Positions 15,476-22,365 of a DNA stretch of 22,365 nt are shown here, piece after piece (positions within the stretch are counted from its first letter, which is position 1; each line of letters begins with the position of its first letter). A program made the position numbers and the translations under genes. The stretch is taken from assembly GCA_031401035.1 (NCBI GenBank), contig JANNRA010000143.1:1-22365 (forward strand). Reading direction: 5' to 3'. The notes below the pieces were generated by a model, which saw only the letters and a list, made by a program, of their open reading frames with translations, was not told where the DNA came from and ran no database searches. The DNA is from JANNRA01 sp031401035 (lineage in GTDB: Bacteria; Desulfobacterota; Binatia; HRBIN30; CADEER01).

Positions 15476-16732
15476 ATGTGCCGCCGCATCGTCTCGGTCG
15501 TCGTCGCCGTCCTGCTGCCCGCCTCGGCCGCCTGGGCGGGCGGCGCGTGGGTGTACGAGACCGGCGCCACCGACGTCGGCACCGCCAGCGCCGGCCGCGC
15601 GGCGATGGCCACCGACGCTTCGACGGCGTTCGGCAACCCGGCCGGCATGACGCGGCTCGGCTCGCAGGTCGTCTTCGGCCTGCAGCCGCTGCTCGTCAGC
15701 ACCGAATTCGACGTCGGCGCCGACACCACCATCTCCGGCACCAGCGGCGGCGAGGCCGGGTCCTTCCTGCCGGCCGGCGGCGTGTACGGGATCTACAGTC
15801 TGCGCGACGATCTCAAGCTCGGCGTCGCCTTCAACTCCTATGTCGGCGGCGCGCTCAACTAGGACAGCGACTGGGTCGGCCGCTACATCGTCACGGAGAC
15901 GGAGCTGATCACCCTCAACCTGAACCCGTCGATCGCCTACCGCGTCCTGCCGTGGTTGTCGCTCGGCGTCGGCTTCTCCGTGCAGTTTGCGAAGCTCAAG
16001 GACGAGCTGGCGATCAACAACGTCGCCGAGAGCCTGGCCGACGGGCGCATGAAGTACGAGGACACCAACGTCGGCTTCGGCGGCAACATCGGCGCGCTGT
16101 TCGAGATCGACGCCAAGACCCGCGTCGGCGTCACCTACCGGTCGCAGGTCGACCAGGGGTTCAGCGACGCGCCGTCGTTTGGCCAGCTCGGCCCCGGTCT
16201 GGAGGCGCTGCTGCGCGACAGCGGCGTCCTCGGCTCGTCGCTCAACCTCGACATGACCATTCCGCAGGAGGTCATGCTCAGCATCTACCGCGACATCACC
16301 GACGACCTCGCGCTGATGGCCAACTTCAACTGGCAGAACTGGAGCCAGTTCGGCGAGTTCGACATCGCACTGGACACCGTCCCGCCGCGCGCCCGGGCCG
16401 TCGACGCGGACTTCGACGACACCTTCCAGGGCGCCATCGGCGCCCACTACAAGCTCGGCGAGCCCACGACATTGCTGCTCGGCTTCGCCTACGACAGTTC
16501 GCCGTCAAACGAATCCAACCGCTCGCCCGCCCTGCCCCTGGATCAGCAGTTCCGCTTCGCCGCCGGCGTCCAGTACGAGATCAACGAGGCCTACACCGTC
16601 GGCGCGGCCTACGAGTACGCCAGCCTGGGCAGCGCCGATATCAGGTCCACCCGCCCGAGCGGCACGGCGCAGGGCAGCTACGACACGAACTCCCTGAACG
16701 TCTTCAATTTCAACGTCGTGCGGAGGTTCTGA
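15476..16732 (+). pseudogene. FadL/OMPP1/TodX outer-membrane transport protein, interrupted by in-frame TAG
   Basis: Single frame from ATG 15476 (GGGAG upstream) to TGA 16730-16732, 418 codons, broken only by TAG at 15860-15862 (codon 129). A signal peptide ends AWAGG. The mature start, with DVGTASAGRAAMATDASTAF then GNPAGMTRL, is the FadL/OMPP1 N-terminal signature. After the stop, DSDWVGRY and LNLNPSIAYRVLPWLSLGVG continue the homology. The protein ends in NFNVVRRF, a terminal Phe typical of beta barrels. In relatives the position before DDWVGRY is usually Tyr, so TAG probably replaces TAC. Family members carry hydrophobic compounds across the outer membrane. Alternatives are sequencing error, recent nonsense mutation or suppression. 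Confidence 0.82.
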
Positions 16733-16811
16733 GGCCGGATTCCGGCGCCGACGTCCGCATCTTCTGGAGGCTCTACCCAGGGCCGCGGGCCCCTGCTATC
16801 TCGGCGCTACC

Positions 16812-19604
16812 GTGTCGGAGAATCCCGGAGAAACGGCGGCGGGAAAGTCCGGCCCCGACGCCGTCGTCTTCGCCCCCTTCACGCTCGATCTGCGGCGCGG
16901 CCAGCTGACCCGGGGCGGCGAGGCGATTCCGTTGCGGCCGAAGACCTGGGCGGTGCTGCTGCACCTGGCGCAGCGGCCGGGCCTGCTCGTCAGCCGCGAG
17001 GAGTTGCTCGACGCGGTGTGGCCGGGCATCGCCGTCACGCCCGACACGCTGACCAAGTCGATCGGCGAGCTGCGCACCGCCCTGGGCGACGACGTGCGCC
17101 GGCCGCGCTTTCTCGAAACCGTCCACCGGCGCGGCTTCCGCTTCCGTGCCGCCGCCGCGCCGGCGGCGCCCGGCCGCGCCGCGGCGCGCCCCTTCGTCGG
17201 GCGCACCGCGGAGCTGCAGCGTCTCGATGAGCTGCTGCACCAGGCGCGCACCGGGCAGCCGCAGCTCGCCTTCGTGTCGGGGCCGGCGGGGGTCGGCAAG
17301 ACGGCGCTGGTCGAGGTCTTTCTCGAGGCGGCGCGCGCCGACGACCCGACCCTGGCGGTCGGTCGGGGCGGCAGCGCCGAGCGGCACGGACCGCGCGAAG
17401 CGTACATGCCGATGCTCGAGGCGCTGGGACGTCTCGAGCCGCAGTTCGCGGACGGCCGCTTCGCCGACCTGCTGCGCCGCGCTGCGCCCCACTGGCTGGC
17501 GCAGCTCCCGTGGCTGATCAGCGCCGCCGCGCCGCTCGCGGCGCCCGCGGCGGCGGCGATACTGCCCGAGCGCATGTTGCGCGAGTTCGGCGCCTTCGTC
17601 GCGGCGGTGACGCAGGAGCGGACGCTGGTGCTGGTTCTGGAGGACCTGCACTGGAGCGACCCCTCGACCGTCGATCTGCTCAGCTACCTCGGGCAGCGGC
17701 GCGATCCGGGCCGGCTGCTGCTGCTGGCGACGTACCGCCCGGCCGAGGCCGCGCTGCCAGAACACCCCTTGGTGGCCGCCACGCGCGCCCTGCGCGCGAC
17801 CCGCGCCGCCGTCGAGATCGGCCTGCGCGATCTCCAGCTCGCCGACATGCACGCCTACCTGGCGGCGCGCTTCCCCGGCAGCGCGGCGCCGCCGCAGCTG
17901 GGCGACGTCCTGTTCCGGCACACCGGCGGCAACCCGCTCTTCCTGCGCGCGACGGTCGACCACATGCGGGCGCAGGGCTGGATCCTGGACACCACGCCGG
18001 GGTGGTCGTTCGACGCCATGCCGGAGCATCCGGAGCTGGGGGTGCCGCGGGACGCGCACGATACCATCGCGCTGCAGATCGCCAGCCTCGCCCCGGCCGA
18101 CCGGCGCGTGCTCGAAGCGATCGCGACCGCCGGCCAACCGTGCACCGCGGCGGTGCTCGCCACGGTCCTCGAGCAGCCGCGGGCCGAGATCGAGACGACC
18201 TGCGAGACCCTCGCCGCGGCGGAACGCGTCCTGCGCGTCGCCGACGCCGCCGCGGACGGCGCCACGCCCCGCTACGCCTTCCTGCACGAACTCTACCGGC
18301 GCGCCGTGTACGAGGACGTTCCGCGCGGCCGCCGCCAGCGCCTGCACCAACGCCTCGGCGCGGCGCTCGCCGCCGAGGTGGGGGAGTTCGCCGCCGAGCT
18401 GGCGCCGGAATTGGCTCTCCACTGCGAACACGGCGGCGACATCGAACAGGCGTTGGCACACCTCGCCGTCGCCGCGGCGCGCGCCCGGCAGCGCTCCGCC
18501 GCGCGCGAGGCGATCGGCTATCTCGAGCACGCCGTCACGCTCGCGGCGCGCTTGCCGTCGCCCGAGGTGCGCCGGCGCGGCGAGCTCGCCCAGCGCCTGG
18601 CGCTGGCGCCGTTGCTCAACGAGCACTGTGGCGTCGCCTCGCAGGAGTTGCTGCAGAACGCAGAGCGCGCCCTCGATCTCTGTGAGTCGCTGGGTCCGTC
18701 GTCGCCGCGCTTCCTGGTCCTGCAGGCGCTCTGCCACGTCTACTCGATGCGCGGCGACGAAGCCGCGCTCGGCGCCACGCTCGACCGCCTCGACGAGATC
18801 GCGCGACAGGAGCACCGCCCCGACCACCGCGTGGTCGCCGACAGCGTCCGCTGTCGTTGCGCCATGCACCGCGGACAGTTCGACCTCGCGGTGCGTCTCG
18901 GAGAGGCGGTACTGGCGGCGGCGAGTGGCGGCGAGCGCCCGGCCGCCTTCGGCGCCGATCCAGTGCTGGCCGCGCGCAATCACGCCGCGCTCAGCCTGGC
19001 GTTTCTCGGCGACCACAGCCGTACCGCGGCGCTGCTGGCGGCGTCGCGGCGCGAGGCCGTCGACGCCGGCGCGACGCCGCTGACGCGCGCCTCGGTGCAC
19101 GTCTTCGAAGCCCTGCTCGCCCTCGTGCAGCGCCGCACCAGCGACCTGCGCGAGGCCAGCCGCGTCCTGCTGGCGCTGACGGACGAGTTCGGGCTGCGCC
19201 ACTTCGGCGCCATGGGCGCCACCCTGCACGCCTGGACGGATGTGCAGTCCGGCGCCGTACGGCAGGGTCTTGAGCGCCTGCTGCTCGGGCAGGCCGCCTA
19301 CGCCGCCACCGGCGCGCAGGTCTTCGGCAGCTACATCTGCGCCTTCGTTGCAGAAGCCCATCGCCGCGCCGGCGATACGACGGCCGCCGCCGACGCCGCG
19401 GCCGAGGGCCTGCGGATCGCCGAGACGACCCTCGACAGAAGCTTCCTGCCGGTGCTCCTGCATCTCAACGGCGAGCTACTGCTCGCCGGCCGCGGCGCGG
19501 CGCGGCGGCGCGCGGGGGAGGACCTGCAGCGGCGCGCCGCCGCGGCGGCGCAGGCGCAGGGCTCGACGGTGCTGACGCGACGGGTCCTGGCCCCTCCCGA
19601 CTGA
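16812..19604 (+). CDS. Large ATPase transcriptional regulator: OmpR-type winged helix + AAA/STAND + helical repeats
   Basis: 930 residues starting with GTG 16812; no upstream ATG is in frame and no Shine-Dalgarno is visible, so the start is likely but not fixed. Residues ~18-112 form an OmpR-type DNA-binding domain (LRPKTWAVLLHL, LVSREELLDAVWPG, VHRRGFRF). A predicted ATPase follows: FVGRTAEL (128-135), Walker A GPAGVGKT (157-164, Lys163), Walker B LVLVLEDLHWSD (272-283), then RHTGGNPLFLRA. The last ~400 residues are Ala/Leu/Arg-rich and helical, like TPR repeats of MalT- or AfsR-type signal-sensing ATPases. It probably activates a nearby operon in response to a ligand. It follows the FadL-like gene on the same strand (79-base gap containing palindrome GCCGGA-T-TCCGGC at 16734-16746). 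Confidence 0.88.
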   Translation: MSENPGETAAGKSGPDAVVFAPFTLDLRRGQLTRGGEAIPLRPKTWAVLLHLAQRPGLLVSREELLDAVWPGIAVTPDTLTKSIGELRTALGDDVRRPRFLETVHRRGFRFRAAAAPAAPGRAAARPFVGRTAELQRLDELLHQARTGQPQLAFVSGPAGVGKTALVEVFLEAARADDPTLAVGRGGSAERHGPREAYMPMLEALGRLEPQFADGRFADLLRRAAPHWLAQLPWLISAAAPLAAPAAAAILPERMLREFGAFVAAVTQERTLVLVLEDLHWSDPSTVDLLSYLGQRRDPGRLLLLATYRPAEAALPEHPLVAATRALRATRAAVEIGLRDLQLADMHAYLAARFPGSAAPPQLGDVLFRHTGGNPLFLRATVDHMRAQGWILDTTPGWSFDAMPEHPELGVPRDAHDTIALQIASLAPADRRVLEAIATAGQPCTAAVLATVLEQPRAEIETTCETLAAAERVLRVADAAADGATPRYAFLHELYRRAVYEDVPRGRRQRLHQRLGAALAAEVGEFAAELAPELALHCEHGGDIEQALAHLAVAAARARQRSAAREAIGYLEHAVTLAARLPSPEVRRRGELAQRLALAPLLNEHCGVASQELLQNAERALDLCESLGPSSPRFLVLQALCHVYSMRGDEAALGATLDRLDEIARQEHRPDHRVVADSVRCRCAMHRGQFDLAVRLGEAVLAAASGGERPAAFGADPVLAARNHAALSLAFLGDHSRTAALLAASRREAVDAGATPLTRASVHVFEALLALVQRRTSDLREASRVLLALTDEFGLRHFGAMGATLHAWTDVQSGAVRQGLERLLLGQAAYAATGAQVFGSYICAFVAEAHRRAGDTTAAADAAAEGLRIAETTLDRSFLPVLLHLNGELLLAGRGAARRRAGEDLQRRAAAAAQAQGSTVLTRRVLAPPD

Positions 19605-19613
19605 CTCCCGGGC

Positions 19614-19642
19614 ACCCGCCGCGCAACGCCGGGCGGGTTTCT
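19614..19642 (+). terminator. Possible intrinsic terminator after the regulator gene
   Basis: ACCCGCC (19614-19620) and GGCGGGT (19632-19638) form a 7-bp stem with an 11-base loop, followed by TTCTT, ten bases after the regulator stop codon. The stem is short and the T-tract weak, so the call is tentative. Confidence 0.4.
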
Positions 19643-19698
19643 TCGAAGTTTCCGCCCTCCTTCGGGACTCTACCGGGGGCGACGGCTACGTAGGCGAT

Positions 19699-19917
19699 GT
19701 GGGTCAGCCGCTCCTCCCCCTTCCCGCGTTGCCGGCCTGGAAGGCCTTCGTGGTGCAGTTCGATCGCGAGGCCGACCTCTCCGCCGAGCACTGCGGCGGG
19801 CGTATCGAGCATCTCACGTCCGGCCGGCGCATCGAGTTCCACTCACCCGATGAACTCGTGCAAGGCCTGCGCGGTTTGCTGCAGAGCCTGGGCGACGCCG
19901 GCGCGCCCGGCGAGTAA
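19699..19917 (+). CDS. Small uncharacterised protein
   Basis: 72 residues, starting with GTG 19699. An ATG two bases earlier is in another frame, so start choice is uncertain; internal GTG codons near 19750 could give ~54 residues. The core KAFVVQFDREADLSAEHCGG then RIEHLTSGRRIEFHSPDELV looks like the small conserved proteins that pair a FVVQ strand with GR-x-EHL-x-SG and a Ser-x-x-EL helix, found widely in Proteobacteria and related lineages with no known function. There is no signal peptide or membrane segment. It follows the regulator by 94 bases on the same strand. Confidence 0.6.
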   Translation: MGQPLLPLPALPAWKAFVVQFDREADLSAEHCGGRIEHLTSGRRIEFHSPDELVQGLRGLLQSLGDAGAPGE

Positions 19918-19933
19918 ATCTTATCTGGTAGAA

Positions 19934-20112
19934 AAGATCTCACACGGAGGAACGGAGAAACGGAGACGGCCTGCCACAGGCGAGGTTTCGTCGCCCCCGC
20001 AAGCGAGCACGCACGATTCCCGAAGGTCATCTGCGATGCCCCTCGTGAGACCCACCTTCGATCCCGTCTCGAGCAGCCCTACCTCCGTTCCTCCGCTTCT
20101 CCGTGTGATCTT
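19934..20112. repeat. ~180-bp element bounded by ~30-bp imperfect terminal inverted repeats
   Basis: The left arm (19934-19965) starts AAGATCTCACACGGAGG and continues as runs of (C)GGAG(A)AA. The right arm (20083-20112), read on the minus strand, starts AAGATCACACGGAGAAG and continues the same way; the two arms align over about 30 bases with few mismatches. The 117 bases between them hold no convincing reading frame. The GGAG/AA runs look like degenerate microsatellite. The region 19918-20116 has no gene. It resembles short non-autonomous or REP-like elements, but no target duplication could be made out. Confidence 0.7.
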
Positions 20113-20116
20113 GTTC

Positions 20117-20917
20117 TCAGGTCTCGGGCCCGGCGGGGTTGGCGCCGTCCGGGGTGATCTGCAGCGACACCAACCGCGCCACCAGGATGGCGAGGTACAT
20201 CTGTCCGACGATCCCCTCGGCGACGGCGGCGTAGCGCGCCCCCATCGATACCGGCGTGATGTCGCCGAAGCCGTTCGTCGACAGGGTGGCGAGGCTGAAG
20301 TAGCCGAAGGTCGGCAACAGCGTCGTGATCGCGTCGGCATGCGCCGCCGCCAGGTCGGCGGCCTCCTGGAAAACGAAGGCGTCCGGCTGATGCAGGAAGA
20401 GCACGACGTAGCCGAGTCCCCAGGTCGCGCCCAGCAGCAGGTAGACGGCGATCGACAGGCTGATGGTCTCGCTGGTGACGCGCTTCTGCCGCAGCAGGTC
20501 GCGCAGCTTCGCACCGGTCAGAAAGGCGAAGAAGAGGAGCCAGCCGATCGAGGACGCGGAGCGCATCGCCGGGCTGGGAGCCAGCAGCAGCAGCACGCGC
20601 TCGGCGACGGCCAGGCCGCCGAGCACCCAGGCGATGATCGCCCGCCGGCGTCGCCGCTCCAACAGCACCACCCGCTCGCCGATGAGTTCGTCGACCTCGA
20701 TCGAGTACAGCGCGACGACGAGGACCAACAGCAGCATGATGCTGAAGAGGAACGACGCCGCCGGAACGTTGCCGACAATGGGCCGCACGGCGAAGGCGAA
20801 GATCAACGCCGCGAGCAGCGCCGAGTGGCGGTGCGTCGACAGCAGCGTGCGCCAGGCGGCGCGGTCGGTCGGGTCCAAGAGTGCCTCCGTTCGCTCAGCC
20901 TCGATCTCTTCGCACAT
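20117..20917 (-). CDS. Six-TM ion channel with filter TNGFGD (paralog B)
   Basis: 266 residues from ATG 20917; GTG 20944 would add nine residues and is less likely. The layout matches paralog A: a cytoplasmic N-terminus, spans at ~32-50, 55-72, 93-113, 124-134+, 151-175 and 228-251, and a pore loop FGYFSLATLSTNGFGDITPVS. The filter TNGFGD (214-219; DNA 20278-20261) has Phe for the usual Tyr of TxGYGD. The joint segments WLLFFAFLTG, LLRQKRVTSETIS and GQMYLAILVARLVSLQI are near-identical to paralog A. The loop before the pore is longer than in A by ~15 residues (EAADLAAAHADAITTLL). No voltage-sensor Arg ladder and no C-terminal regulatory domain. Divergent from the amidohydrolase gene. Confidence 0.85.
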   Translation of the reverse strand: MCEEIEAERTEALLDPTDRAAWRTLLSTHRHSALLAALIFAFAVRPIVGNVPAASFLFSIMLLLVLVVALYSIEVDELIGERVVLLERRRRRAIIAWVLGGLAVAERVLLLLAPSPAMRSASSIGWLLFFAFLTGAKLRDLLRQKRVTSETISLSIAVYLLLGATWGLGYVVLFLHQPDAFVFQEAADLAAAHADAITTLLPTFGYFSLATLSTNGFGDITPVSMGARYAAVAEGIVGQMYLAILVARLVSLQITPDGANPAGPET

Positions 20918-20943
20918 CGACCGGCGGCAGTCCCGAAAGTGCA

Positions 20944-20959
20944 CGGAAATTTGTTTCCG
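20944..20959. promoter_or_regulatory. Short palindrome in divergent promoter region
   Basis: CGGAAA (20944-20949) and TTTCCG (20954-20959) are perfect reverse complements around TTTG, in the 109-base gap between the divergent ion channel B and amidohydrolase genes. It could be an operator; no regulator is identified for it. Confidence 0.25.
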
Positions 20960-21026
20960 GCGGTCGTATCCGGGCGCCGGCGCGGCGTAGCACTGCCGGC
21001 GGTCGGCGCGCTACTCTGTTCCTCCT

Positions 21027-22220
21027 ATGCCGTCGCTGCCCTACCCGATCCTCGACGCCGACACGCACTACTACGAGCCCGACGACTGCTTCACGCGCCA
21101 TATCGAAGCGGCGCTGCGCGAGCAGACGGTGTGGATCGACCGCGGCCCGCAGGGCACGACGCGGCCGGGGCGCATGTATATCGGCCGCCAGCGCTGCCAG
21201 TTCTTCAGCGTCGGCGCCGGCGACTCGGTCGGCCCGCCGGGGATCATGAAAGCCTTCCTGCGCGGCGAGAGCGAGGAGGGCGGCAGCCCCAGCCTGCACC
21301 CGATCGACGCCCTGGCGGTGCCGGAGTTCGTCTCCCGCGCGGCGCGGCTGCGGACGATGGATGAGCAGGGCGTCGCCGCCTGTCTGATCCTGCCGACCAC
21401 CGGCGTCGGCGTCGAAACGCAGCTGCGCGAGACCCCGGAGGTCCTCTACCCGAGCCTGCGCGCCTTCAACCGCTGGCTCGAGGAGGACTGGGGCTACGGC
21501 GCCGACCGCCGCATCTACGGTGCGCCGCTGCTGTCGCTGTTCGACCTCGACGAGGCGCTGCGTGAGCTCGAGCGCATACGCGAGCGCGGTGCGCGCTTCG
21601 TCATTCTCACCGCCGGGCCGGTCGCCGGCCGCTCGCCGGGCGACCCGTACTTCGATCCCTTCTGGGCGCGCTGCCAGGAGGCGCGCATCGGCGTCATCTT
21701 CCACATCGGCCGCACGCCGTTCAGCGAGATGTACAACCCGCCGTGGGGCCTGCGCCCGCACCCGCCGTCGCACCGCCACACGCTGATGGAATGGGCGTTG
21801 TCGTTCACCGAACGGCCGGTGGTCGACACCATCACGGCGCTGCTGGCCGACAATCTCTTCGGCCGCTTCCCGTCGTTGCGCGTGCTCAGCATCGAGTACG
21901 GGTCGAGCTGGGTGGCGCCGCTGCTGCACAAGCTCGACCATCTCGCGCGTCTGTTCAGCAAGGACATGTGGCGCTTCGGCACGCCGCCGCTGACGCCGAG
22001 CGACACCTTCCGGCAGAACGTCTGGGTGGCGCCGTTCTTCGAGGACGACGTGGTCGCGCTGGCGCGCCTGATCGGCGCCGAGCACGTCCTCTGCGGCTCC
22101 GACTACCCGCACCCCGAGGGCCTGCTGTGGCCGGCGGAGTTCGTCGACGAGCTCACCGGGCTGCCCGACGCCGACGTGCGCCGCATCATGCGCGACAACC
22201 TCGCCGGGCTCGTCGCCTGA
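21027..22220 (+). CDS. Amidohydrolase_2 family metal-dependent hydrolase/decarboxylase
   Basis: 397 residues from ATG 21027 (CCTCCT upstream is not a Shine-Dalgarno; no clear RBS). TIM-barrel signatures are visible: N-terminal PILDADTHYYEPDD with Asp10, Asp12 and His14, where the first is Asp-x-Asp-Thr-His rather than His-x-His; His226 in IFHIGRTPF; Glu290 in LSIEYGSSW; and Asp359 in CGSDYPHPEG. Family members include ACMSD/gamma-resorcylate-type decarboxylases and various aromatic or lactone hydrolases acting in the cytoplasm. Many 'ADTHYYEP' type genes occur beside catabolic genes in actinobacteria and soil Proteobacteria; the substrate here is unknown. Confidence 0.9.
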   Translation: MPSLPYPILDADTHYYEPDDCFTRHIEAALREQTVWIDRGPQGTTRPGRMYIGRQRCQFFSVGAGDSVGPPGIMKAFLRGESEEGGSPSLHPIDALAVPEFVSRAARLRTMDEQGVAACLILPTTGVGVETQLRETPEVLYPSLRAFNRWLEEDWGYGADRRIYGAPLLSLFDLDEALRELERIRERGARFVILTAGPVAGRSPGDPYFDPFWARCQEARIGVIFHIGRTPFSEMYNPPWGLRPHPPSHRHTLMEWALSFTERPVVDTITALLADNLFGRFPSLRVLSIEYGSSWVAPLLHKLDHLARLFSKDMWRFGTPPLTPSDTFRQNVWVAPFFEDDVVALARLIGAEHVLCGSDYPHPEGLLWPAEFVDELTGLPDADVRRIMRDNLAGLVA

Positions 22221-22365
22221 GGCGCCGTCGCCCGCAGGGGGAGGCTGGAGCGTGCTGCTACCGAGGAACCGCACCGCCTGGCCTTTTGGAGGGCGCCGGG
22301 GGGCGGGGGGCACGGTGGAGCGGGGGGGGGCGGCCAGGTTAAAACCCGCCCCCCCAAACCGCGCC
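22221..22365. other. Non-coding tail with G/C homopolymers; probable low-quality contig end
   Basis: No gene is seen after the amidohydrolase stop. The final bases contain long G and C runs; GGGGGGGCGG (22324-22333) and CCGCCCCCCC (22346-22355) form a perfect 10-bp inverted repeat around a 12-base loop. The composition differs from the rest of the window and is best read as a sequencing or assembly artefact, although a real hairpin cannot be excluded. Confidence 0.5.

Noticed and set aside
15860..15862. Genome-wide TAG reassignment (for example to Tyr or pyrrolysine)
   Set aside because: TAG ends several intact genes in the window, so it normally acts as a stop.
16773..19463. 896-codon antisense frame opposite the ATPase regulator
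   Set aside because: Low-complexity Arg/Ala/Gly sequence, fully inside a well-supported sense gene with Walker motifs.
19697..21364. 555-codon plus-strand frame across the small protein, repeat element and channel B
   Set aside because: It passes through the inverted-repeat element and runs antisense to the channel; composition is low complexity.
1..22365. tRNA genes, rRNA, CRISPR arrays, phage or insertion-sequence genes
   Set aside because: Nothing resembling conserved tRNA loops, regularly spaced repeats with unique spacers, transposases or integrases was seen in a visual scan, which cannot exclude divergent cases.
22221..22365. A further gene after the amidohydrolase
   Set aside because: Short frames there are interrupted or fully low-complexity and the sequence is homopolymeric.

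Overview
The window is a very GC-rich, densely coded stretch of a Gram-negative chromosome. Evidence for Gram-negative is a FadL/OMPP1 outer-membrane channel ending in Phe, two lipoproteins with clear lipoboxes, and other exported proteins. The gene mix (CaiB/BaiF-type CoA transferase, phytanoyl-CoA dioxygenase-like oxygenase, amidohydrolase_2 protein, orphan solute-binding lipoprotein, dispersed GC-rich palindromes) resembles uncultured soil lineages such as Binatota or the myxobacterial/deltaproteobacterial groups. That placement is an impression, not a demonstrated assignment. The last ~100 bases contain G/C runs and look like a poor contig end.

Layout. Bases 1-60 hold a palindromic repeat. 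Positions 129-1626 (+) carry a glyoxalase I (GloA) and a SAM methyltransferase as a tight pair; 1743-2750 (+) is an unrecognised lipoprotein. Converging on it, a minus-strand run reads yheU-like gene (8142-7909), SWIM/SNF2 helicase (7866-4138) and CoA transferase (4045-2783). After a short region with a tandem repeat, the plus strand carries a solute-binding lipoprotein (8274-9107), a HAD phosphatase whose start lies inside a 55-bp direct repeat, a palindromic-repeat cluster, then a small exported OB-fold-like protein overlapping a stand-alone tRNA-binding (Trbp111-like) protein. On the minus strand follow a phytanoyl-CoA dioxygenase-like oxygenase (11772-10870) and a six-TM ion channel (12618-11884).

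Divergent from the channel lies the most interesting block (12885-19604, +): a large secreted arylsulfatase with an extra C-terminal beta domain, a FadL-type outer-membrane channel broken by one in-frame TAG codon, and a 930-residue regulator (OmpR-type winged helix, AAA/STAND-like ATPase, helical-repeat tail). I read this as a possible sulfated-hydrophobic-substrate desulfation and uptake module with its own regulator. A small conserved-looking protein follows, then a ~180-bp element with ~30-bp terminal inverted repeats, a second ion channel paralogous to the first (20917-20117, -) and a divergent amidohydrolase_2 gene (21027-22220, +).

No tRNA, rRNA, CRISPR array, transposase or integrase was seen. 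The points most worth a second look are the amber-interrupted channel gene next to the sulfatase, a CoA transferase with Gly where the catalytic Asp should be, the channel paralogs with filters TLGLGD and TNGFGD, and the terminal-inverted-repeat element.
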